From Polytrichum commune (lineage: Eukaryota; Streptophyta; Polytrichopsida; Polytrichales; Polytrichaceae): DNA of 64,000 bases. The notes under the pieces were generated by a model. That model had not been told where the DNA came from and did no database searches. It saw only the letters and a list, made by a program, of their open reading frames with translations. The position numbers and the translations under genes are program-made. Where the stretch lies: assembly GCA_950295325.1 (NCBI GenBank), contig OX485806.1, forward strand, positions 20,584,001 to 20,648,000, in the 5' to 3' direction. Shown here one piece after another: positions 34,398 through 45,381 of this stretch; the stretch's first letter is position 1; each line of letters opens with the position of its first letter.

Positions 34398-34746
34398 AGT
34401 AGGACACCTATGTTTTGAGTGGTATGTGGGTTTGGGGTGACTCCAAGAACGGATACCAAAAAGTCATATGCTTGAAAGACATTGGACAACACGTTCAAAA
34501 TATCGTAACCGCTCTAGGTTCACTAGTCACTGTAATTGGGCAGGCATGTACGATCCTTCAATGAGTGCCACGAGAATCTTCATTTTGACAATGAATGAGA
34601 TGTTTATATGAGCTCAAAAAATTATGAGGAAAGTTTTGCTAGTGTCTTGATTTGGATTTGCTAACCATCTTGTACTAATTGCTTATTTCCTATCCTAGGA
34701 GAAGTGAGCTAGCTGAAGAAGTTAACCAATTAAGACCCATCTACCT
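34398..34746 (-). mobile_element. ~370-bp element, copy (inverse orientation)
   Basis: GACACCTATGTTTTGAGTGG, GGATACCAAAAAGTC, CGCTCTAGGTTCACTAGTC, TGATTTGGATTTGCTAACC and the end CATCTACCT before TA. Confidence 0.75.
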
Positions 34747-35338
34747 TAGGACTAGTGCTTTACACTGCATAGCAGCACGAACAAACTGTAGAACATCTCC
34801 ACTCATGAAGTTGCAAATAGAACACTACCATTTTTATTTTTATTTTCTCTTTTTTGTGCTATGTCCCGACTTCCAAAGTCCATATAAATACATATCCAAA
34901 ACTCTCCAATTAAGATATAGTAAGAGAGGACCTTCTCTTGGGAACAATTCAACATGCCATCCTTAGTGAGCTGAGAGAGGGTATGTATGATGTAAGTTAA
35001 TCAATGGACAATGACATTTTTAAACACATATAGGAGCTCATGGGTGGAACATACCACACTGAGTTTGCCTTAAAAGGTCTAAAAAGCCAATGATAGTGGC
35101 CCGGTTGTGGGGCCAAGGCTGGACACCTTTGAGATGGGGGCCACCACTGTTACCAAGGTAAAAGGGGGAGGGTCTAGTAAAAAAGTGACCATCTCAAGCT
35201 CCTCTAAACTAATTTGGGACTTCTCATGCTAATTCTAGGGTCGAATATATTGTCGAAAAGGAAACTACATGCTATGTCATAATGGACTGCATTTTCACCT
35301 AGGGTAATGTTTGGGGGGCACCTCAAAGAGGTGGGTGT

Positions 35339-35346
35339 CTAGCTAG
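35339..35346. repeat. 8-bp target duplication, left
   Basis: CTAGCTAG, repeated at 35739-35746 around the hAT-like element; it fits the nTnnnnAn pattern known for hAT targets. Confidence 0.75.
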
Positions 35347-35738
35347 CAGAGCCCAACATTTTCCTTTCTAATTGCACCCATACCCAGACCATGCCCATCA
35401 GCAGCGACCTATGCCCACCCATGCCCACCCATAGCATGACATGTGCGCACCCATGCCCACCCATGCCCACCCATGCTATTCAAATTGCGCCCATGTATTC
35501 AAAAATTATGTAATGTGTATTGTGTAATTGTGTAATTGTGTAATTGTGCCCCACCCATGCCCACCCATGAACAATAATATCACAGCCATGCCCACCCATG
35601 CCCACCCATGAACAATAATAGCTCAGCCATGCCCACCCATGCCCGCCCATGAACCATAATATTGCACCCATGCCCACCCAAAACCCATGGGCATGGGTGG
35701 GTATGGGCATGGGCATGGGCGCCCAATGTTGGGCTCTG
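35347..35738. mobile_element. hAT-like element filled with a CCCACCCATG minisatellite
   Basis: Perfect 14-bp terminal inverted repeats CAGAGCCCAACATT / AATGTTGGGCTCTG with identical 8-bp flanks, typical of hAT elements (8-bp duplication, CAG start). The interior is mostly tandem CCCACCCATG units (about 35390-35680), with inverted CATGGGTGGG units at the right (35685-35720). Frames inside it, rich in Gly, His and Trp, simply translate the minisatellite. Confidence 0.8.
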
Positions 35739-35746
35739 CTAGCTAG

Positions 35747-36100
35747 GCCTGGCCCGGTCGCGGCTAGCTCCATGAGTGGAGAGAGAAACCCAAGCATTTT
35801 GTTGTTCTGGTGTCATGTCATGTCATGCACGCCGGTGTGACTATCTAGTCAAGCAAGTGGCCAGGTTGTGATTATGATGAAGTGCAGCAGTGTGGAGAAG
35901 GGATTTAAAAATTGGGGAGCCTGGCACTAGCTGCTGGTGGCGCTTCTGGCAAGAGCAGCAATCCATGAAGGTTCGCCCTCATGAGGCGATTGGGCAGGGC
36001 GGATGGAGATTGGGCAGGGTGAAGGAGGAGATTGGCCAATATGGGTCGAAATGCAACGCAGAGAGGAATCATGGGAGTTAAGTCTACTTGCATACATTAT
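35747..36100. other. Transition into low-copy DNA
   Basis: GC content rises and recurrent repeat families stop. Unassigned frames at 35890-36093 on both strands lack any recognisable domain. Confidence 0.35.
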
Positions 36101-38368
36101 AGGTTAAGTTATTGGGTCTTCTCACTTATTCAGGAGGAGCAGCTTGAATGCATCATAAACGACGAGTACTGATGATACGCATTGGATCAGGAGATGGCAT
36201 GGTGCAGTAATACTTCTACACAGGCAGTCAGTCAGCAGGCAGGCAGGTTGTAAATGGGGAAAATTGATAAAGAATCGGGGGGGGGGGGGGGAACTGTGGC
36301 ATGGAAATCTATGGATGGACAAGGTGGCAAGGGTGTGGAACATGAGCATCAATGATAAGGAGTGGGTGGGGGGAGGAGTCGAAGGAGCACGGAAACTCAC
36401 ACCTACTAAATTCTTACACTACTATTGAAGGATTAAGTTATTGCGGGAATAAGTGGGGGAAGAAGATGCTACTGGTGCCTGGTGCTGGTGATCATGATCA
36501 TGATCATGGCGGTGTGAACCATGATGGCAAACCCCAGCCCCACTGGCAGGGAATATAAACCAGAACAGACAGCACAGACAGGCTAGCCTCACTGCTGCAC
36601 AGACAGCACAGACATGATGATCACTCACTCCGAGCAGATAGATAGACACGAGTTGCTGAATCTTATATTTACAGAAATGCCACGGTACCAACAGTCTCAT
36701 CCTATGAACTTAAATCACATACAAAAGGTTTTGGTGTAAGTAGACTGGTACGATCAAGCCCCGAGAGACCTGCAGACTTGCCAGAATTGTGACGAGTGAC
36801 GACATCATTGCAAATCTATGGCTGCAGACATACTTGTCAACCATGCAGGGCCAGGGTTGTGGATAACCTAATCTGGACGCTAAGCAGTGCTGTGTCCAGT
36901 TCATTGGAAACGACACCAGTGCGTGGTCAGATGGAGGTAGACTTGCAGACCGTTACAGAACACACACTACTACGTCAAACTGCGTTGAAGGAATGTGTCC
37001 TCTGTGAATTACCTCCAGCGGTTGCCTGTATCGGAATGTGCACACACCATTGTCGCATGCGGAGATAGACGATCGATGCAGTAAGTTAAACTGAAGTTAA
37101 CATGAATCTCAGTGGTCACGCGGGTTGATGGTTTACATCGTCGTCGTCGGTTCCTGGATGGACTTCACCTCGTTTTACGCATGCGGTGACCTATTTACAA
37201 GTTGAGATGCTGCAGGCATATTGCACGAGTGCAGCTCACTGCATTATTCTGCAGGTGAGATATGACTAAGCATCTCGATATGGATCGCTGACAGGTGGCT
37301 GACAGGTAGGGTTAAAGCAAGCCAGTATTGATAGTTGCGCATTTCCTCTCAAGATAAAAGCGGGGATGTCGAGCTTCCAAATAGTCATGAGAACTACGTA
37401 TCCAGTCTCTGCGGCAAAGGGTAGTGATTTTGAGAGGTCACAAGGGATATGCTTATAATCGAGATTTTGTCTGTCGATTTATGTGCTCGGAATTAGCATG
37501 AGGACTATATACCTCAGATTTCTTCAAAGTAGCTGAATCCACTTTGTGCGGCATTGATCAGCTAAATAAAGGCCTTCAACAAAATCATAGAGAGCACGAT
37601 AGACTTAGGTCGAACCATGCAATGCTCATCGGTTAAGGAAGTAGATAGGACGAATACACAGACATGAACATGAAATTTATTCATAGCTTATTATATCTAT
37701 ATATACGTATAGACTCACAATGGCATCAGAAGGCCGATTCTAACCCGACGCAAAACTTCTCGATGCACTCTTGCGGAATGCACGTGTAGGAAATGTGTGA
37801 ATATCAATATCTAACCATGGAGTTTACCAGGCACCAGAAACAGGTCTGATGTTCGTGGATCAGGAGTATTCACAAGAATAACTGTCACTCTAACACTCAA
37901 TGACCTGCTGCATTTGACGTCCCACTCAGACGTGTCAAGAGGTAAACTCGTGCTACAAAACATGTTCATATGAAAACACACACATTAAAGCACGGGTCGG
38001 GTGGGGCGGGATAGGCTTCACCGGGGAAAAGTGTGCAAGATTATTCATGTAGGATTCATCTCGAATCCTGAGTCGGTGTGGAAGACGACGATGATGCTGC
38101 TGCATTGCCAACTCGTTGCCATAGGATAGTACCATCTGCTTCCTCCGCGAACTTCTCCACAAGCGACAATGCAGATGAAAGCCGGAATGTACAAGAAATG
38201 CTCTGCGTGCTTTGATCGCTCTAGAGCACTAGTTTCCGGTGGCCAAGATATGCACTTGGCATCGATTGAATTAGTCCTCGGTGGACTAGCGGCTGACAAA
38301 TGATGGCCGCGTCTTTAGGTTGAATCCACTGTACATGTCCCACAAGACTGCGAGTTGCAATGTAGCTG
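36101..38368. other. Low-copy region 3' of the gene island
   Basis: No family seen elsewhere in the window. Contains a G run (36279-36291), a TCATGATCATGATCATG palindromic run (36489-36506) and several short frames with no recognised domain. It may include 3' untranslated or regulatory sequence of the genes to its right, or exons I cannot recognise. Confidence 0.35.
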
Positions 38369-38375
38369 GCTTCAA

Positions 38376-38612
38376 TCAAGTCTTTTGCTCCTCCCCGCTG
38401 CTTGAGAGAGGCTGCTCTGCACCCAAGGCTTGCTTCAAAGAATCGACGATGTCCTGGATTGCTTCAGGGCTGGTCACCTCCCGCGGCTGGAAAATCATCA
38501 CAACAAATGGAACCAACTTGATGAGTGAGCCTTCAGATGTTTGAAGTGCACCAAACCATTCATCTTCTTGTAGCGCCAAGATTGAAAATTCATTCGTTCG
38601 ACCAACCCACTG
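38376..38612 (-). pseudogene. Unidentified protein-like segment, possibly a broken gene end
   Basis: On the minus strand, from the stop at 38613-38615 to a TGA-type end near 38374, a 78-codon frame reads like a conserved protein: FSILALQEDEWFGALQ, then LIKLVPFVVMIFQP, then EAIQDIVDSLKQAL and a Ser-rich tail. There is no ATG at its front. Just upstream (38690-38787) the same frame gives a hydrophobic YIGPGIFVFFMTYAML segment followed by NMNVPRGD, but two TAG codons (near 38697 and at 38613-38615) separate the pieces. A different frame is also open across 38597-38770, so either an unseen intron, frameshift or pure chance is possible. I cannot name the family. It lies 3' of the bHLH gene on the same strand. 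Confidence 0.35.
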
Positions 38613-38772
38613 CTATAGCAACTGTTCTATACAACTTAATAGCAGTTTCCAATTCAACTGACTGATCATCTCGAGTGCAACCTAAACATCTCCCCTTGGC
38701 ACGTTCATGTTCTTGAGCATTGCGTAGGTCATGAAGAAAACAAATATGCCCGGACCAATATAAACCCCGAAC

Positions 38773-38778
<6 letters not shown>

Positions 38779-38810
<32 letters not shown>
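38779..38810. repeat. (CT)16 microsatellite
   Basis: Uninterrupted CT repeat 10 bp beyond the bHLH stop codon; on the transcribed strand it would be (GA)16 early in the 3' untranslated region. Confidence 0.95.
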
Positions 38811-38811
<1 letters not shown>

Positions 38812-38819
38812 GTACGCAT

Positions 38820-40658
38820 TCATTCATTAATCCAGCGCAGTGAATGCCCATGGTTTGCATTTGTGTGCATCACGTGTTTCCTCCGGGTCGAGACAAGTTC
38901 AAATTGGAGAGGTTGTTCATCATCAAAATTCCTTTCTTTGTTCAGAAACTGGGCAAGGGTTAGGTGCAGCTCGAGTTCATTCTGTACCTGGGCCGAGACA
39001 ACACACACGACGCGGTGTGCAGCTTTTGTGATGCTACATTGGCTGACATCCAGTCGCAAACTCTCCAGGCATTGGAAAATAAGGCTCTGAAAGTGCCGTT
39101 GAGGACGGCAAACCAACTCAATTAACACCTGGTGCGGCAGGTCCACATGGATATCTATCTTCTCCAGACAGCTTCTCAGAAGGGCATAAGTTTCATTCAG
39201 ATCTTCCTTCGTAGCTCCAACCTTAATTTGTGTTTTACAGTCTTCGTCACGGCGGCTTAGTTTCTGAGCAGCAGCTGCTCCAGCTTCTGCTGCCACAGTT
39301 GTAATTCTCCCACGCTGCGTGGGGGTTTGCTGGATAGTGCGTGGCGATAAAGCTGCCGTAGCACTTTGTTTCATCTCCAGCTTCCGCTGTTGGAGGACTT
39401 TAATACGATGATGCAGATTCTTCACATACTCGATGGAGTCGTCAACTATGGTGGACCTGTCCCGCTGGATTGTCAAACAAACAGAAGTAAACACGGTTAG
39501 TTGCTGTGACTTGAGATGATTTTCCAGACACACACACCTCGTACTCGCACAACCAAGAACAGTGACTTAACCCCCCAAACCACTACTAAAACATCGTGCA
39601 TCATCACAACGGTTTCTCTTTCTCACCTGTGTGACAACGATCTCACTCAAATCCCACAAAGGCAAACATCATCACAAGCTGGAAATTCGTATCAATCAAC
39701 CAACTTACAGGAAACACATTAAGAAGTATATTACGAAATAAGGACAAGCAGCTTGGTTGATTACTTTTGCGCCATCAGGTAGCAAGGACTCCAGGACCAA
39801 GAACTTGCTAGTCATGTCGTCTCGCCGCTGCCGCTCCCTCATGATATGATCGGCTTGATCCGTCGCCCGCTTCGGCCACCGCCCTGCAGCAGCTTCCTGA
39901 CCAGCCCTCTTATCAATTTTCCTTCTCGGTGCAAGATTACTCGGAGGATCGAGACTTCCATTATCCCCACGTTTCCCTCCTCGAGGCGATGAACTCGAGA
40001 GCTGCTGCTGCTGATGATTACCTTCCAGCCAGCATTCTCGAGGAGGGACCTGTCTCCGCACAGGCACCGACGAATTAACCCCTCCAGCAGCAGCCATCTG
40101 CGAGCCGGGGCTTGTAGTAAAACCCAGTCCCCCTGCAAGCCCCGAACCATACGAAACCGCCGCAGGGCTTGTAGTCCTACCATGACCGAAGTTCATTGCT
40201 TTTTGATGATGATCATCTGCTTGGTGAATCGATATCGGATCATCATCGTCATACAACAAGCTCTGAGCAAGCTCCATAGGTGATGCGTAGCCGCCTAACC
40301 CTCCATACGAGCTCCCCAAACATACTACAGCCTCCCCGGGTGTTCCGACTCCACCACCACCGTGCACAACATGAACACCTGCTCCTGCTGATGTTATTGT
40401 TGTCGTCGTCGTCGTCGTCGTCGTGGTTCCAATTTGCGGATGATGATGATGTTGGGGAGGAGCTGAGCCTTGTTGTAGGTACACCTGGCTCTCTAAAAAT
40501 TCATTAAACTCCTGCTGCAGGTGCGCATTGCCTTCTGACTCCATCGATGGGAAGCAACTGGTGGTGTCACCGCGCACCATGAAGTCGTCCTCCCCGAAGC
40601 CAATATTAAACCCTCGCCTGTTCGGCCCCATGGTGTAGGACGCCCCCAAGCTTACCAT
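38820..40658 (-). CDS. bHLH transcription factor with ACT-like C-terminal domain
   Basis: Coding exons 39765-40658 (298 codons) and 38820-39464 (214 codons plus stop), separated by a GT-AG intron of 300 bp (39465-39764; donor AAAA/GTAATC, acceptor ATCCAG/CGGG) in phase 0. The product is about 512 residues and nuclear by inference. The N-terminal half is low-complexity (His run, about ten Thr encoded by ACG repeats, Gln and Ser runs). The basic region near residue 271 reads HIMRERQRRDD, with His, Glu and Arg in the spacing typical of G-box (CACGTG) binders; helix 1 ends at LLPDGAK, at the intron, and helix 2 begins RDRSTIVDDSIEYVKNL, followed by a leucine-rich coiled coil. Residues ~400-475 (VLIELVCRP... 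SLRLDVSQCSITK) resemble the ACT-like dimerisation fold found in several plant bHLH groups. I chose ATG 40658; ATG 40631 (MGPNRRGF) is an alternative. The exact subfamily is unresolved. Confidence 0.88.
39465..39764 (-). other. Intron of the bHLH gene
   Basis: 300 bp with GT donor and AG acceptor. Removing it joins helix 1 and helix 2 of the bHLH domain in frame, which is the strongest proof that it is an intron. Confidence 0.88.
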
Positions 40659-41260
40659 CACCACTCTCTCTCTCTCTCTCCCTCCTCCACAGCTCCGCTA
40701 CAACTATACCAACAAAACTTGATTCCACACAGCCCCCGGTACTCAACCTCCTCACACATCAAACTTGCATCAAACATCCCAACCTTCCACAACCTCCCAG
40801 AACCTCCCAGAACCACACAAGCATCAGCCAACTACTCCGATCACCGTCCGCAAAAATTCCTCCAGCTTCGTACTTAGCTGCCGCTTTTCTTACACTCCCA
40901 AGTCTTGTCACAGCTTGCTTCCCGTTTTGATCCAATTCCTGGGCACGAAACGAGACGACCCCTTATGCTGATGATGATGAGCTACCGAACACCCAACCAA
41001 GGTTTGCGAGAATGGGGTTGCTGCATCTTCTTTGTGAAGATGATGATGATGAGTTGCGGTGTTTGGAGATGGAAAAAAGGATGATGTGATGATACTCCTC
41101 CCGCTGCCGCTGCTGGGTGTGTAAGTGTCTGGCCACGAGCGGACGACGTAGTTGCAGCTGATGAAGGCGAGCGATCCAGGGTTTGGACGGCCATCCCTCG
41201 CACCTCGCCAAGTGCTCGCCTGTCATTCGCCGATGTCAACCCCCTCCTCCTCGCCCTTCT
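40659..41260 (-). promoter_or_regulatory. Presumed 5' untranslated and promoter region of the bHLH gene
   Basis: A CT run on the plus strand (40665-40682; GA on the sense strand) lies immediately before the start codon, followed further upstream by ATC/TCT-rich sequence. A short minus-strand frame (40963-41226) could be an upstream ORF, but no transcript end can be placed. No TATA box was assigned. Confidence 0.45.
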
Positions 41261-42260
41261 TATTAATTACTTACCCCAGCCCAGGGCTCCCATACCATAC
41301 AGTATAGTACCATACCCCCTGCTGCTCACTCTTTACCTTATTATTCACCCCTTCCCCGTACCCTTACTCCCCTCCCGTTCGCTCACCAAAACCCATGTCA
41401 ACACGTTGCCATCCCTCACGAATTTCTCAACTCGAATCTTACTAACACTATTCAACGCCAAAGCTCTTGGTTCGCGAAAAATGGCTCGGTCTATCAAAAC
41501 ATGTGTCCAAATCCCTGCCTCTATACTATATTATGCACTTCCGTTCTCCCCCTTTGCCCTCCTTTCCCGTACTATTACTCTAGTTCATTTGCCAAGGCCC
41601 GTGTTAACATGTCGGCCTCCCTTGTGAATTATTCAACTCAACTTGTAGAATCTTTCACACTATTCAGCATCAAAGACTTTGTCTCACAAAAAAAAAGCAT
41701 GGCCTATCAAAACACACTCCCATAGCCATATCCTATATCTTCTAATTTCAATCCTCCCCCCCTTCACCCATATTGTTACTCCATTTCATTTGCTGAGGCC
41801 AAATTATTGTGGGTGATCAGTCGCATTTCCATTGCATAAAAACTTGAGAATTACACGAGTTCTCCTACAAATTTTAAAAGTTGAAGAAACATCATTCGGT
41901 GACACTAACCTATATCCATGTCACTTGCAATTCCCATAGCCACTCAGCCAGCATGGAGAACATGAGCAAGTGTAAAACATTAGCAAGTCGAACAAACATA
42001 TTGCCCATTGGTCAACTCCTTGAGCAAACGTGTTTACAAACTTCTATCATCCAATTTTTAGTTGTGTAGACATTGAAGACTTCGATTTACTCACAACAAC
42101 TAAGTTGGAATGAATCGATCACAAACTTGGGAGGATACAAATCCGTCTAATCTACCCACTGCTAGTAGCTTAAATTTATTAATCTCAATGCCATAATCAT
42201 GGAACATAAATCATGTGAATGTACCATGGTGGAAATGTTGTGAATCATCTAGACCACTAT
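41261..42260. other. Upstream intergenic stretch
   Basis: C- and T-rich on the plus strand. Two weak parallel segments (41395-41460 and 41600-41700) share TCAAC, CACTATTCA and GCAAAAATGGC/AAAAAGCATGGCCTATCAAAACA, so this may be an old duplication. No gene. Confidence 0.35.
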
Positions 42261-42478
42261 CCCGGGAGAACTGTCAGTTAGTTACAGATGAACCAGTTGA
42301 GTTAGAGAAATAACCAATTGAAGTTCAAGACTTTAAGAGAATTACCGATCATTTTAGAAGAATCTATAGAATATACCTCAAATGAATAAAGCAGAACCGG
42401 AAGATGTCAACATGTAACCGGCTGGATTTAGAATCACTAGGATCTTCACCAACTATGCCCAAAAACTTCCCAGGCACT
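42261..42478 (-). mobile_element. GGGAGA-ended ~220-bp repeat, copy 4 (inverse)
   Basis: CCCGGGAGAACTGTCAG at one end; GATGTCAACATGTAACCGG inside; ACTATGCCCAAAAACTTCCC at the other. Complete-looking copy. Confidence 0.75.
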
Positions 42479-42776
42479 GATCTAGACTCCATAGCTTTGC
42501 AGTTCAAAGTTGTAATTGAGAAATTGTGTACAAGATCTTCAATAGTTATTTTATGATATAAGTAGGACACAAATGTACCAGTTGAAAACTTTGATGGGGA
42601 TTTTGTTCTTTCATGGTACGCTGACACAATGTAATTCTCCTCCATTTTTAATGCATGTGTCCAAAACAACACTTCCGTATGTGTGTCAAACACCTCAACG
42701 TTTGTCAATAATTTATCTCCCAATCTGATTCATACAGCTATTCATAGGTCCTTCAATGAACATATCGAACCAATTT

Positions 42777-42957
42777 CACTACAATGGAAATGGAGTTAGA
42801 TGACACCTCCCAAATAAAAAGAGATTTAGGAGGCGTGTCGTTACATGCCATTTTTGATGATGTTAATACCACTTTTGGCATAAACAAAACAAAATATGGT
42901 AATTGGTAACACATCTCATTTGAGAGGTGTCATCTAATTTCTTTTCTTCTTGTAGTG
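42777..42957. mobile_element. CACTA-like MITE, 181 bp
   Basis: Starts CACTACAATGG and ends CTTCTTGTAGTG, with subterminal inverted segments GATGACACCTCCCAAAT / ATTTGAGAGGTGTCATC. CACTACAA termini are typical of the CACTA superfamily. A 3-bp duplication is not visible (TTT against CTA). Confidence 0.65.
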
Positions 42958-43875
42958 CTAGCTTTCATAGGTATGCATTGTACCAATTAGGGCTTCAATT
43001 TTGCAAAGGTCCAATGGAGACAATCATTTGTTTCCAAGCACATTGCAATTGTGGTAAGCAATTTGCCACAAACGTAGCCTGCTACATAAGTAATGAGCAT
43101 ATAGTATTGCAGGAATTGTCAGTGGTTCCTTACCATTGGTTCTCTCTCCATCATACCTGTTTCAAAATCTATGAATATGAATTGGAGATTTATTAGTACA
43201 ATAGATCATAAAACCGTCCATTAGAAGAGAACAAGTGGTTAGGAGCTTTGATTCATGTAATGTGAGCTTGTGTGAATCGCAACTAATGAGAGGAAAGATC
43301 CCATGAGTACACCATATATGAAATAGTGTGGCAATAACATTGTTGTGCCTTGCTGATTACAATGGCTTCCATGACTTGCCACATAATGTTTGTGGGTCTT
43401 ATGTGATCACTATACCTAATTGGATACATATATTGGAGTGGCATGTGGTAAGGCTTCTACTTAAATGATTGCACCAAGAAAAAAATGCGCTACAATAAGA
43501 TTGGATGGTGTGTGAAACAATAACTAGAATGGTATTACAATAGTTAAGACATTGGAAGGGGCTATGTGATCACTTCAAGAGAAAGAGAAAATTTGTTTGA
43601 CCTCCAATAACTCATGCATCTTGTTGTCTCCGCTTCATAAACTTAAAATGATAATCTTCGTAACTCATAATTGCTAGCCACATGTGACAACTTTTGATCC
43701 AATCCAATGGCCACACTTGTTTGTGGAGTTGTAAGTGTCCACAGAGTGCCTCATACATTAGCAATGTGTATCCCATGTCACCTTCTATGGTTGCCACCCA
43801 ATGACTGCAAGATCATTTGTGTGGGTAGGTCATGAATTGTATAGACAACACTAGATCAAATGTATAGCATAGTTA
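42958..43875. other. Non-coding, nothing recognised
   Basis: Short frames (42927-43196, 43612-43797) have no recognisable domain. Confidence 0.3.
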
Positions 43876-44185
43876 GGGCATGTTTACACTAGGGTCCCAC
43901 ACCAAAGAAGCTCTAAATTGAGCAATCGTTTTGGTCAAAAGGAAAACGTTTGGACCCAAGGAGTTTACAATGGGCTCCAAGTCCAAAGCATAAAAAATAA
44001 AGTGGCGCTCGTGTGACACTATTTTCCCACCAACCCTTGGCAGTCTAGGCTCAAGAAAGTATTCCACCCATTTTGGGAAACCGGACTTTAAGATTGGATC
44101 CAATCTTGAGTCCACAAGTAAAGTCCATGAAGAGGTCTTTTGGACCTTGCGTTTCTTAAACCCAAACCCTAATGTAAACTCCCCC
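43876..44185. mobile_element. PIF/Harbinger-like MITE, 310 bp
   Basis: Begins GGGCATGTTTACACTAGGG after TTA and ends CCCTAATGTAAACTCCCCC before TAG. The terminal repeat is imperfect and the flanking trinucleotides differ (TTA, TAG), so it is probably old. Confidence 0.65.
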
Positions 44186-44250
44186 TAGTTCATTTTCCTA
44201 AATTGACAATATAAATCAAAACTCTAAGTAACTCACTAAATTGTCTTTAA

Positions 44251-44290
44251 AACAAAACAAAACAAAACAAACAAACAAACAAACAAACAA
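44251..44290. repeat. (AAAAC)n and (AAAC)n microsatellite
   Basis: AAAACAAAAC units passing into AAACAAAC units. Confidence 0.9.
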
Positions 44291-44581
44291 TTTGAATAAA
44301 TGTAGAAGGAACATTGCCCATGCAAACATCTCAATGAATAGCTAAGTGATACCTCCACCAATATGTGCAATTATATTGACCTCACAAATAGGACAACTCT
44401 TTACCCATACCAATTACCTCAAGGGTCAAAACCATACCATGCAACTTCTAGCTTTGTTTATTCATCCATATAGCAACTATAGGAATGTTTTTTTTTTGGT
44501 ATATTAATGTTGCGGTAATGAAAATTCAAAATAATGTGGAGAGTTGATAAATTAGTGTGGGTCAACCTATTTCCACAAATC

Positions 44582-44862
44582 ATGGCCACTTCACACACAA
44601 GACTGAGGGTCCATGACCATTACATTCTAAGATCTCTCATTGGTCGAAAAGGCAACACTAGCCAAGTTCACTTCACACTAGGAGGTGAAGGCCTAAGGGC
44701 CCAAAAACATTATCATGGACGAAAAGTCTACATGGATTCCTACAATGACAAATCATATATAATATTTCATGGTCTACTGGAATTTGCATCATGCACACCT
44801 TCAATGGTATTCTCACAATTACATGGTCACAACCCTTGGCTCATGTGTGAACTAGCCCCCAA
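44582..44862 (+). mobile_element. Internally deleted relative of the 604-bp MITE
   Basis: GGCCACTTCACACACAAGACTGAGG at the left; CACTAGGAGGTGAAGGCC inside; GGCTCATGTGTGAACTAGCCCCC at the right. Confidence 0.7.
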
Positions 44863-44874
44863 CATACTGCACTA

Positions 44875-45250
44875 AAGATAATATTTAATGTCACATGCTA
44901 CTGGTCTTGCTCAATACTAATTGTCAACCACGGGATAGTATCACCAACACTAAATGTCATACACCCAACATTATTTGTCATTCCTTGTAATTTATGGGGG
45001 GCATTTACAAATTTACAACATTGCAATTACTGTAACTTACCAAGTGATATTTTCATCCAAATTTCAATCATCCATGACAATATTTCATTACAAGTTGTTG
45101 ACAAGAGAAGGTAGGAATTTGCCAATGGATGAACTCATCCATCATCCATGACAATATTTGTTCACTTATTCAAAGGAAGTATCATCCAAGAAGTTACCAT
45201 AGTGACATTAAATGCCACATCACACTAAACATCATGATTAGTGTAGTTAA
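44875..45250 (+). mobile_element. CTACACTAA-ended repeat, copy 2
   Basis: Inverse counterpart of 25484-25860, with CACTAAACATCATGATTAGTGTAG at its right end. Confidence 0.6.
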
Positions 45251-45381
45251 AACTTAAGAAGCAATAACTTAATTAGTGGCCCAGCTAAACTCTTCCCTAA
45301 CGATTTGGCAACTTGCAAGTGGAATTGACATGTGCGCAATCCTGGTTTCAGGGAGCGTTGACTGGGGCCAGCAATGGGTGC

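Noticed and set aside
35339..35746. CRISPR-like array
   Set aside because: Repeats are contiguous 10-bp minisatellite units without spacers, in a plant genome, inside a transposon-like boundary.
35480..35797. Gly/His/Trp-rich repeat protein
   Set aside because: It is the translation of the CCCACCCATG minisatellite within the hAT-like element.
40963..41239. Two overlapping minus-strand frames as a separate protein gene
   Set aside because: They lie just upstream of the bHLH start, are low-complexity (Ser/Gln/Arg runs) and are better explained as 5' untranslated sequence; an upstream ORF remains possible.
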